From Caryophanales bacterium UBA5455 (GTDB lineage Bacteria > Bacillota_I > Bacilli_A > RFN20 > CAG-826): a DNA stretch of 21,347 nt. The notes beneath the pieces are model-generated. The model had not been told where the DNA came from. It did no database searches and was given only the letters and a program-made list of their open reading frames with translations. How positions within the stretch are numbered: the first letter of the stretch is position 1; each line of letters begins with the position of its first letter. The stretch spans positions 144,697 through 166,043 of the forward strand of contig DIQT01000007.1 of the NCBI GenBank assembly GCA_002427365.1, written 5' to 3'. Of the stretch, positions 8,040-15,168 are shown one piece after another. The position numbers and the translations under genes were made by a program.

Positions 8040-9557
8040 TTATTTGCCCTCCGTCCAGCTTGAATTATCAACGCCCATATTTTTTAAGAATGCTTTCGCC
8101 CCCGCTAATTGTATAGAATCAACGCGTGTATAAAATTCTTCATCGGTTAAAATACCATTAACCCAGTTTTCAAAATTCCGGTTAAGTTGATCAGAATATT
8201 CATCAGTAAATCCACTTGGCCATGATGCATTTGGTAAAACAGGGAAATAATTACGTATAAATTCATCAATTAATTGGGAGTGCATTGTTTCTTTAACGGC
8301 CCCTAATACTCCGCCATTTTCGACACAAATTAATGAAACGTTTTCTGGCTTAGTTAAAAACTTTAAAAAGCGAAGAGCAGCATCAAGCATTTCGGGGTTT
8401 TTATCAACCGCTGCCTTCATAATATTAAGGGATAAGTCACTTCGTGGATGATATGGGCCCCATGAATATTTGATATCGTTCAAATATGGTGAGGTATCAC
8501 TAGAAGCTAGTGGGGCAACGAAAACACCAAAATCAAACTCGCGAACAACATTTGAATTTTCGACAGGAATTGCCCACAATCCTTCTTCTCGAATACCAAC
8601 CTCACCATTTAACCATTTTGCGTTATAGTCAATTGACGCCCACCCTTTTTCAAGCATTACTGAATAGTAGTATTTTAAGTTACTATACATGTCACGGGCT
8701 AAATTCGCGTTATGTTTATACGGTGAGAAGTGGCCGTCAAAAACACCGTGTGCCTCTTCGATTGTTGTGACTTTACCATCATGATCATAATCCAAATCAT
8801 CTTGAATAACGCTAACATATGAAGGCGACATAATTTGGGAAAAGACCCATCCATCAAATATATTAGCGGTACCAAAATATAACCATGGAGAAACACCAAT
8901 ATAACCATTATCTTCTAACTTTTCGGTTGTCGCGATAAATTGTTGCCAAGTCTTTGGTATTTCCGTAACGTTTGCCTTGTTAAAAGCTTGTTTATTGTAA
9001 AAATAACCGGTTGAAGCCCCTGGATAGAGTGTAACAGGAATTGCCACTGTTTCGCCAAGAGCGTTATCAACAATGCCGTTTTCCCATATGTAATTACGGA
9101 AGACATCTCGCCATGAAGTATAATCGCCTTCATAAGGCCATGAATTAGGTTCATCTAAGTATTCATCAAGTGGTAAATACCAGTTACGATCTTGATATCT
9201 TGTCCCCCAACTAAAGGCAATCGCTGGCACTGTTCCACCAGCAATTTGAGTTGTAAACCACTGTGAGACTTCCGCATCCATTCCTCCAACAGGTTTTGTC
9301 CGGGCAAAGATAATTTCAATATCAGGATTTTCCTCCATAAAAGCTTCAGCAATGTAGTGAGTTGAATTAAAAACCAATGGTTCATCTGCAGTTGGTGTTC
9401 GACTCGTTGTGGGCATATATCCATGTAAATCCACGACTAATTGAATTTTTTCGCTTTTTTTGGCTTGGTTAAAAAACGGAATTGCTGCGATAACAACGGC
9501 CACAACAACAATTACCGGGATAAAGATTTTTTTTAGAATTCGCGACTTGTTTTCCAT
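8040..9557 (-). CDS. ABC solute-binding protein, family 1, with N-terminal membrane anchor and EF-hand loop
   Basis: 505 residues; start ATG with AAGGAG before it. Residues 12-29 are a strongly hydrophobic helix without any Cys, so this is not a lipoprotein. It is presumably held by an uncleaved N-terminal helix or released. The rest resembles UgpB/MalE-like family 1 binding proteins, including PAIAFSWGTRYQDRNWYLPL (111-130), TLYPGASTGYFYNKQAF (176-192) and a helix-rich second lobe. A perfect EF-hand calcium loop, DYDHDGKVTTIE (256-267), interrupts it. The protein is longer than the usual 420-450 residues. It lies within the importer operon, 39 bases after the Lgt-family gene. The ligand is unknown; regulon context suggests a ribose-containing or oligosaccharide compound. 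Confidence 0.9.
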   Translation of the reverse strand: MENKSRILKKIFIPVIVVVAVVIAAIPFFNQAKKSEKIQLVVDLHGYMPTTSRTPTADEPLVFNSTHYIAEAFMEENPDIEIIFARTKPVGGMDAEVSQWFTTQIAGGTVPAIAFSWGTRYQDRNWYLPLDEYLDEPNSWPYEGDYTSWRDVFRNYIWENGIVDNALGETVAIPVTLYPGASTGYFYNKQAFNKANVTEIPKTWQQFIATTEKLEDNGYIGVSPWLYFGTANIFDGWVFSQIMSPSYVSVIQDDLDYDHDGKVTTIEEAHGVFDGHFSPYKHNANLARDMYSNLKYYYSVMLEKGWASIDYNAKWLNGEVGIREEGLWAIPVENSNVVREFDFGVFVAPLASSDTSPYLNDIKYSWGPYHPRSDLSLNIMKAAVDKNPEMLDAALRFLKFLTKPENVSLICVENGGVLGAVKETMHSQLIDEFIRNYFPVLPNASWPSGFTDEYSDQLNRNFENWVNGILTDEEFYTRVDSIQLAGAKAFLKNMGVDNSSWTEGK

Positions 9558-9596
9558 ACATTCACTCCTTTTTTGTCTGTTTAGTGCTAAGGTCTA

Positions 9597-10349
9597 TTAC
9601 TCCTTCAATTTAACATTTACATGTTTCTTTCGCTTATCAAGGATAATAAATAAAATGATTGCGCTAATGACAAATAGTATTGATAACCATTGGGATGGCG
9701 ATAATGATAAGAAATAAGCACCTCGGTCATCACCACGAATAAACTCAATTAAAAACCGAAACATGCCATACGATAAGAGGTAAATTGGCATTGTAAGGAG
9801 ACTTTGCTGTTTAAGTGCTAAATAAAATAAAACACCAGTTAAGATAAATAAGAAAGCGGCTTCAAATAATTGGGTTGGGTAACGCGGATTTGCTAATAAT
9901 GGAAACTTTACGCCGAAAATGGAATCGGTTTCAATTCCATAACAACAACCCGCACAAAAACAACCGATTCTACCAAATCCATGCGCAACAGTAATGGCGG
10001 CGGGGGCAACAATCAATAAATCAGTCAAATTAGCGTCTAAATACTTTTTCCGAAGAACAAATTGATTTAATAAAATAAAAATTACTGCACCACCAATTAA
10101 TCCACCATAAAACGTCATCGCAAACCAGCGAATTTTTTCGCCTTTTAGCGCATCAAAAATCATTTGAAATACCATAGCTGAGATAATTCCGCCAAGAATT
10201 GCAACAACCGCGACAATAAAATATGCATATTTCAATTTTTTATCGATTCCTCTTTTATTCATATAAATATTAAATAGGAGGAAAGCGGCACCTATGCCGA
10301 TAAGAAACAAAATACTATAAGTATCGAATATCCATATTTTTGGTAGCAT
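9597..10349 (-). CDS. lgt: Lgt-family prolipoprotein diacylglyceryl transferase, Cys-rich variant
   Basis: 250 residues from ATG 10347-10349, with AAGGAG before it. Family members move diacylglycerol from phosphatidylglycerol to a Cys thiol at the outer face of the membrane. Several helices are visible. The core motif is HGFGRIGCFCAGCCYG (123-138), followed by PRYPTQLFEA (155-164) and YGMFRFLIEFIR (194-205), the usual Arg/Glu positions. The common Lgt signature has GRIGNF followed by Asn/Glu, whereas this protein has Cys at 130, 132, 135 and 136. I recall a similar GRIGCFLAGCCYG form in paralogues of several phyla. The gene overlaps the CPBP protease gene by 35 bases. It could be the housekeeping lipoprotein enzyme or one dedicated to proteins of this regulon; the symbol marks the family only. 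Confidence 0.85.
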   Translation of the reverse strand: MLPKIWIFDTYSILFLIGIGAAFLLFNIYMNKRGIDKKLKYAYFIVAVVAILGGIISAMVFQMIFDALKGEKIRWFAMTFYGGLIGGAVIFILLNQFVLRKKYLDANLTDLLIVAPAAITVAHGFGRIGCFCAGCCYGIETDSIFGVKFPLLANPRYPTQLFEAAFLFILTGVLFYLALKQQSLLTMPIYLLSYGMFRFLIEFIRGDDRGAYFLSLSPSQWLSILFVISAIILFIILDKRKKHVNVKLKE

Positions 10350-11091
10350 AATCGTTTTCTCCTTTTTTATTAAAATAAACAAATAGACCACTACCATAGG
10401 CAATTGCTACTAGAGCAATGACCCCATTAATAATATAAAATAGTGGGGTTTGCGGAAGCTTATAAACGGTAGGAATAAGATTGCCGTTAAAAAAGTTAAA
10501 ACAATAATGGAAAAATAACGGAAGGGCAAAATTTTTACTAACGTAATAAATAAGACCGCAAACTAAGCCGATTCCAACGGAATATATGCATTGAACTAAA
10601 ACAGGAAAAATTGATGCGAGCGAACTAATATTTACTAAATGAACAAAGCCAAAGATAATTGAAGAAACAATAATTGCAACGAGGGGTTTATATTTTTTTA
10701 ATAAATAAACAAGTAACACGGCCCGAAAAACCAACTCTTCAGCAAATACAACGAATAAGTCAAAAATCGTTCCTTGCCAAATTGCAATCCCGTTAATTGG
10801 TTCATTTAGCGGAGAATGAGTAATAAGTACAACAAAAAGATTACTAAAGGCAACAAGAATTAATGGTAGAAGGAGTAGTTCACTAACGTGCAATTTTTGA
10901 AAGAATGGTTGAGGTAGTCCGTTTGGTTTAATGTAGAAGATAGCAAAAATAATGAAAATTAATCGTAATGTAAGCATTAATAAATAACCAACAAGTTCAT
11001 TTGAAATAAATTGAATAAAAAAGTTTGTTGTCGATAGTAAATAAAGAATAATTAGAAGAACAATCGAAGATAATGTTTTATTATTGTTCAT
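10315..11091 (-). CDS. CPBP-family intramembrane glutamic protease
   Basis: 258 residues from ATG at 11089-11091, with GAGGT eight bases before it; a GTG six bases further upstream is an alternative start. It overlaps the RDD gene by 11 bases and the Lgt-family gene by 35. About eight hydrophobic segments are visible. The active-site motifs are complete: EELVFR (Glu118, Glu119, Arg123), FGFVH (Phe147, His151) and HYCFN (His195, Asn199). The family includes Rce1-type prenyl proteases, bacteriocin-immunity proteins and the proposed myxosortases, which process C-terminal signals containing Cys. The neighbouring surface operon encodes two proteins with such C-termini, so a sorting role is attractive but unproven. 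Confidence 0.85.
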   Translation of the reverse strand: MNNNKTLSSIVLLIILYLLSTTNFFIQFISNELVGYLLMLTLRLIFIIFAIFYIKPNGLPQPFFQKLHVSELLLLPLILVAFSNLFVVLITHSPLNEPINGIAIWQGTIFDLFVVFAEELVFRAVLLVYLLKKYKPLVAIIVSSIIFGFVHLVNISSLASIFPVLVQCIYSVGIGLVCGLIYYVSKNFALPLFFHYCFNFFNGNLIPTVYKLPQTPLFYIINGVIALVAIAYGSGLFVYFNKKGENDYATKNMDIRYL

Positions 11092-11839
11092 ATTCACTTA
11101 CCTCAACAAATAATGGTTTAAGTTTTAAAGCCGACGGAAGCGAATAAGTAATGAAATCATGAATTGTACGATTGTCATTACTAAATAAAGTAACGGCAAT
11201 TAAAATTAAGGGCATAAACAATAAAACAATTTCGCCAAATAAAATATAAGGCAATAAACTTTCAAAAATAAAGATAATGAGAAACCGCACGATAACAATT
11301 AATGGATTAATTGGTTTTTTATTTCGGTAATTAATAATCTTAAGACCAAAAATCATTTGTCCAAATGTTGCACGATTTTTATTACATAAAGGAACAACTA
11401 GAAAAAACACTCCTTGCGAAACGCCGATAACAAGCGTTAATAAGCTAAAACTATTAAACTGAAAACTTTTTAGTGTTTCTTGATATACGGAATCATTTTT
11501 TAATTTATTTGAAAAACTTTTTTCAATCTCTTCATTAACTTGGTTTAAATTATTAACAACATAACGACCGCCTTCATCAGTGTAAACGTGATATTTAGAA
11601 AACTCTTGCTCATTTAAACTATTTAAATAAATTTTTTCACCATAACCGGTTTCGATTTTGTATGTATCTTGAATTGTAATTAGTTCGCTATGTAATTGAT
11701 GATAGTTGTTCGATAGCGAAATGTTAAAAATAATTCGATTGATAATTATGGCAAGGATGATGAAAAATGCCAGATTGAGCAATCCGCTTAAAATTACTTT
11801 TGACTGTTTAGGTCTTATGTATAGTTCACTTTGATCCAT
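11081..11839 (-). CDS. RDD-family membrane protein
   Basis: 252 residues. Four or five hydrophobic segments flank an extracytoplasmic stretch of about 90 residues. RDD-family features are visible: an Arg-Pro start before helix 1, TFGQMIFGLKIINYRN, matching the family pattern T-x-G-x-x-x-x-x-L-K, and NDNRTIHDFITYS near the C-terminus, matching the H-D element. The first helix lacks the usual Asp. The family is poorly understood; some members affect ion transport. The gene follows the ABC ATPase by 23 bases, with an AGAGTGAT ribosome site, and overlaps the CPBP gene. Co-expression suggests a link to this membrane system rather than general housekeeping. Confidence 0.8.
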   Translation of the reverse strand: MDQSELYIRPKQSKVILSGLLNLAFFIILAIIINRIIFNISLSNNYHQLHSELITIQDTYKIETGYGEKIYLNSLNEQEFSKYHVYTDEGGRYVVNNLNQVNEEIEKSFSNKLKNDSVYQETLKSFQFNSFSLLTLVIGVSQGVFFLVVPLCNKNRATFGQMIFGLKIINYRNKKPINPLIVIVRFLIIFIFESLLPYILFGEIVLLFMPLILIAVTLFSNDNRTIHDFITYSLPSALKLKPLFVEVSEYEQ

Positions 11840-11862
11840 AATTTTTCATCACTCTATTTCAT

Positions 11863-13764
11863 TTAAATAATTCTAAAATTGACAACCGGATGCCAAACTT
11901 CGGCCTTTTCAATATTAAGATCAAGTAAGAAATCTGTTGGAATGTTTTCATGTTGATTTAACTTTAAAAGCAATTCTTGTTCACCAACTCCAACTTTTGC
12001 GTAAATAGTTTTTCCATAATCAATCGTTTCTAATGTGGAAGCGGGAATTCCTTGTGTATCACTAATATGTAAATCACTGCGGTTAAAAGCAAAACGATAT
12101 TTAGTCTTAAATGCTTTTCTTCCATCAATTGCCATAAGCTTTTTTGCTACTTCATTTGTGATAGGAAATTCATGTTGTTCAATTACAAAACAATAATCAT
12201 ATTTTGGTTTAAATAATTGTTTAAATTTAGAATCACCGGCGATTTTCTTTCTTATTAAGGTTCCAGTTAACGAATCTTCTGTTGCAATAGGTGTAATTAT
12301 TTCTTCTTTAAGATTATAGACATGAATTTGATCATATGCTAAAGCGAAGGAAAATATTTCGCCTTTTGTAATTTTTTCATTACTAAACGCAAATATAAAT
12401 TTGTTTTCATAAGCAAGATGTAAAAGATATTGATTATTGAATACTTCAACATCACTAACGGGTAATTTAAATTCATCTCCTTTAATAAAGGCGTGTGGAG
12501 GAATTTCAACGGTTACTTTATCTAACGCCTTTAATTGTTTTGCCCACACTTCAACTAATTTTATTTTTTGATTAAAAAGCGTAAGCGAAGACCCATTAAC
12601 GAATCCTTCAACGGAGCTATAATCTGGAATTTCTTTTAAAATGGTGTTTTCGGTTTCTTTATCAAAGAGGTGAAATTTATCTTCTTTAATTTTTAAGTTA
12701 ATTTTTTGCCCATTTTGATAAAAAGTATCTTCCTTCGCTTTAATAATAATTGTGTTTGTTTCTTCGGAAATAACAAATTCATCGACACTGCTTTCAAATT
12801 GTCCATAAATAATTCCTTCATTACCTAGTTGTTCAAAAGAAGTGACAATAATTGATAATCCGGTTTCTTCTTGTGTAATTTCAAAGTGTTCTGGGCGAAC
12901 ACCTAAAATGACATCACGATTATTTTCAAAAAATACACTATTAATTTTCCCAACTTTAACAAAAGGAATTTGATAACTTGATTGACCTTCAAAATTAATA
13001 ACAACAACATCATTGTTTCGTTTTAATGTAACAGGAAAGAAGTTCATTTGCGGTGTTCCGATAAAGCCCGCAACAAATTTATTCACAGGTTTATAATATA
13101 AATTCATTGGGGTGTCCGTTTGTTGCATGTAACCGTCTTTCATGACAACAATTCTTGTTCCCATTGTCATCGCTTCAACTTGGTCATGGGTAACATAAAT
13201 AAAAGTTGTTTTTAATCGCTTATGAAGATTTGTAATTTCGTTTCTCATCGCGGACCGTAGTTTAGCGTCTAAGTTACTAAGTGGCTCATCAAACAAAAAG
13301 ACTTTCGGATCACGCACGATTGCTCGTCCAAGCGCAACCCGTTGGGCTTGACCACCAGACATTTCTTTTGGTTTTTTGTGTAGTTGATCTTCAAGTCCTA
13401 AGATTTTAACCGCGTTTTTGATTTTTACACTAATATCTTTTTCTTTAATTTTGCGATTTCGCAAACCAAACGCTAAATTGTCATAAACGTTCATATGTGG
13501 ATATAAAGCGTAATTTTGGAAAACCATGGCCATGTCGCGATCTTGTGCTTCTACATCATTAATTAACTTGCCATCAAGAAGAAGTTCACCAGCGGTAATA
13601 TCTTCTAATCCCGCGATCATCCGTAATAATGTTGATTTTCCACATCCTGATGGTCCAACAATAACAATAAATTCTTTTTCTTCAATACCTAATGAAAAAT
13701 CATTGACGGCCTTTACGCCACTAGGATATACCTTGTAGATATTATTTAACCTTAAATAAGCCAT
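11863..13764 (-). CDS. CUT1 ABC importer ATPase (MsmK/UgpC type) with extended C-terminus
   Basis: 633 residues against about 360-370 for usual family members. The start ATG follows AAGGAG. The ATPase domain is complete: Walker A GPSGCGKST (37-45), Gln83, signature SGGQAQR (136-142), Walker B VFLFDEP (155-161), SNLD (163-166) and switch His193. An OB/TOBE regulatory region follows, with VRPEHFEIT (289-297) and KFHLFD (363-368). A further 260 residues follow. They seem to contain two more TOBE-like modules, at about 420-485 (IPPHAFIKG to YDQIHVYN) and 560-633 (RSDLHIS to KAEVWHP). It is the first gene of the importer operon and should energise the two permeases. Its divergent neighbour is ribokinase. 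Confidence 0.93.
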   Translation of the reverse strand: MAYLRLNNIYKVYPSGVKAVNDFSLGIEEKEFIVIVGPSGCGKSTLLRMIAGLEDITAGELLLDGKLINDVEAQDRDMAMVFQNYALYPHMNVYDNLAFGLRNRKIKEKDISVKIKNAVKILGLEDQLHKKPKEMSGGQAQRVALGRAIVRDPKVFLFDEPLSNLDAKLRSAMRNEITNLHKRLKTTFIYVTHDQVEAMTMGTRIVVMKDGYMQQTDTPMNLYYKPVNKFVAGFIGTPQMNFFPVTLKRNNDVVVINFEGQSSYQIPFVKVGKINSVFFENNRDVILGVRPEHFEITQEETGLSIIVTSFEQLGNEGIIYGQFESSVDEFVISEETNTIIIKAKEDTFYQNGQKINLKIKEDKFHLFDKETENTILKEIPDYSSVEGFVNGSSLTLFNQKIKLVEVWAKQLKALDKVTVEIPPHAFIKGDEFKLPVSDVEVFNNQYLLHLAYENKFIFAFSNEKITKGEIFSFALAYDQIHVYNLKEEIITPIATEDSLTGTLIRKKIAGDSKFKQLFKPKYDYCFVIEQHEFPITNEVAKKLMAIDGRKAFKTKYRFAFNRSDLHISDTQGIPASTLETIDYGKTIYAKVGVGEQELLLKLNQHENIPTDFLLDLNIEKAEVWHPVVNFRII

Positions 13765-13872
13765 AGTGCTCTCCTTAACGATTTAATATTATTTAGTATA
13801 ATTATTATCTAATATAATTATAAATGATATTTTATTATTGGGTTTACTTTCTAATTTTTCATTAAAAACATT

Positions 13873-13890
13873 TAGTAAAACGCTTTACTA
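13873..13890. promoter_or_regulatory. LacI-family operator, site 2
   Basis: TAGTAAAACGCTTTACTA is centred on CG (13881-13882) and is the most symmetrical of the three sites, with seven of eight positions in each arm matching. It stands 109 bases before the importer operon start. Its position upstream of the only good -10 box suggests either activation or DNA looping with site 3, rather than simple promoter blocking. Confidence 0.75.
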
Positions 13891-14171
13891 CTTTATGATA
13901 ACGCAATCTGGCATGAATGTCATCAATTTTTACAAAAAAAAACCACTTCCATTCTTTAAGAGTCAGAAAAAGCGAAAATTACTTAAAAAAATAAAAAACA
14001 AAGGCAAAATATTTTTTAAAGCGAAGTCAGTAAATAGTGTAAGTAGCTATCGAAAAACTTTTTCTGTTTAAATAAAAAACTTTTCTATTTTAAAAGAGAA
14101 GAAAATCGCTTTCGTAAAAGTTTGTCATACTATTGAAACGGAAAACTTATTAATACTTAGTTAATATTTTG

Positions 14172-14199
14172 TTGACTGTTAATTTATATCGGTTAAAAT
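14172..14199 (+). promoter_or_regulatory. Promoter of ribokinase-regulator operon
   Basis: TTGACT (14172-14177) and TAAAAT (14194-14199) are 16 bases apart. The operator starts five bases after the -10 box and so would cover the start of transcription. Confidence 0.55.
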
Positions 14200-14203
14200 A
14201 ATA

Positions 14204-14223
14204 TTAGTAAAGCGGTTTAACAA
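14204..14223. promoter_or_regulatory. LacI-family operator, site 3
   Basis: TTAGTAAAGCGGTTTAACAA is centred on CG at 14213-14214 and is identical to site 1 over TTAGTAAAGCGGTTTA. It lies directly after the -10 box of the ribokinase promoter, a classic repression position. The regulator encoded downstream would then control its own operon. Confidence 0.75.
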
Positions 14224-14244
14224 AATAAAAAAGAGATTGTAGAG

Positions 14245-15168
14245 GTGCATTTTATTAAAGTATTTGTAATAGGAAGTCTAAATATGGATTTAGTTGTAAC
14301 CACTAAAACGTACCCGGAACAAGGGGAGACGGTTATTGGCGAATCTTTTTTTGTTAATCCTGGAGGAAAAGGTGCAAACCAAGCGGTCGCTATTTCGAAA
14401 ATGGGGGCGAGAGTAGAAATGGTCGGTGTTGTTGGTCAAGAATTTGGCCGCGAATTAATTTCTTCACTTAAAGACTATAAGGTTTCCACAAAATATGTGA
14501 GAAAAAACAAAGAGATAAGTAGTGGAACGGCGATAATTATTGTTCAAAATGGCGACAATCGGATTATCTTAAACCCATCCGCGAATTTTGATTTTAAAAA
14601 AGCAGATGTTGATCGAGCACTAAAAAGTGCAAAACCAGGCGACATTTTATTAACTCAAATTGAAATTCCAATAGAAATTGTGGAATACGCGCTTAAAAAA
14701 GGGAAGCAGCTAGGGATGATAACGTTTTTAAATCCCGCACCAGCTGCTAAAATAGCAGATGATGTTTTCCAATATATTGATTATTTTCTACCTAATCAAA
14801 TTGAAGCACAATTATATACGGAAATATTTCCTAATGATTTAAGCGACGCAAAAAAATGTGCACAAAAGTTACTTAAAAAAGGTGTGAAAAATGTTTTAAT
14901 TACGTTAGGAGATAAAGGTTCGTACTTTTTAAACGCTAATTTAGAACATCATTCGCTTCCATATAACGTTATGACTGTCGACACGACTGGCGCAGGTGAT
15001 ACTTATATCGGAACGTTTTTAACAGCGATTGCGGAAAAGAGAAGTATTATTGAAGCGATGAAAATTGCTAGTTTAGCGGCAAGTATAATGATTCAAAGAC
15101 TTGGAGCCCAAAAAGCAATTCCGCACCGAAAAGAAATTGAAAAGGTTCTTAAAGAATATGAAAACTAA
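14245..15168 (+). CDS. rbsK: Ribokinase (PfkB family)
   Basis: 307 residues from a GTG start. The enzyme phosphorylates ribose to ribose 5-phosphate in the cytoplasm. Motifs include VIGSLNMDLVV (8-18), the substrate-binding NPGGKGANQAVA (38-49) and the catalytic anion-hole motif DTTGAGD (246-252) with Asp252 as base. Length is normal. The start is uncertain: GAGGTG (14242-14247) is a good ribosome site but overlaps the GTG itself, while an ATT at 14254, seven bases beyond it, would give the usual MKVFVIG beginning. It is transcribed divergently from the importer operon and overlaps the regulator gene. With the nucleoside hydrolase it completes a route from ribonucleoside to ribose 5-phosphate. 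Another pentose or sugar is possible, as PfkB kinases vary. Confidence 0.92.
   Translation: MHFIKVFVIGSLNMDLVVTTKTYPEQGETVIGESFFVNPGGKGANQAVAISKMGARVEMVGVVGQEFGRELISSLKDYKVSTKYVRKNKEISSGTAIIIVQNGDNRIILNPSANFDFKKADVDRALKSAKPGDILLTQIEIPIEIVEYALKKGKQLGMITFLNPAPAAKIADDVFQYIDYFLPNQIEAQLYTEIFPNDLSDAKKCAQKLLKKGVKNVLITLGDKGSYFLNANLEHHSLPYNVMTVDTTGAGDTYIGTFLTAIAEKRSIIEAMKIASLAASIMIQRLGAQKAIPHRKEIEKVLKEYEN

Larger units (their letters stand above)
13765..14244. other. Divergent control region between the importer operon and ribokinase
   Basis: It is very AT-rich and holds two LacI-type operators whose CG centres are 332 bases apart, plus the ribokinase promoter. On the minus strand TATAAT (13817-13822) is a possible -10 for the ATPase gene, about 50 bases before its start. 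No good -35 box is visible, and the nearby operator lies upstream of it. The A-rich middle (13920-14110) could encode a Lys-rich frame that I do not believe is a gene. Confidence 0.6.

Noticed and set aside
13838..14071. Lys-rich frame of 77 codons on the plus strand in the divergent region
   Set aside because: It begins at TTG without a ribosome site, crosses operator site 2, and its composition is just what A-rich DNA gives.
4777..14223. The CG-centred sites as CcpA catabolite-repression elements
   Set aside because: Not excluded, but their restriction to this locus and placement around the local LacI-family regulator favour a local operator.
15101..15157. Longer start of the LacI-family regulator from a TTG inside ribokinase
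   Set aside because: The extra residues are the out-of-frame reading of ribokinase; the family start is the ATG at 15158.
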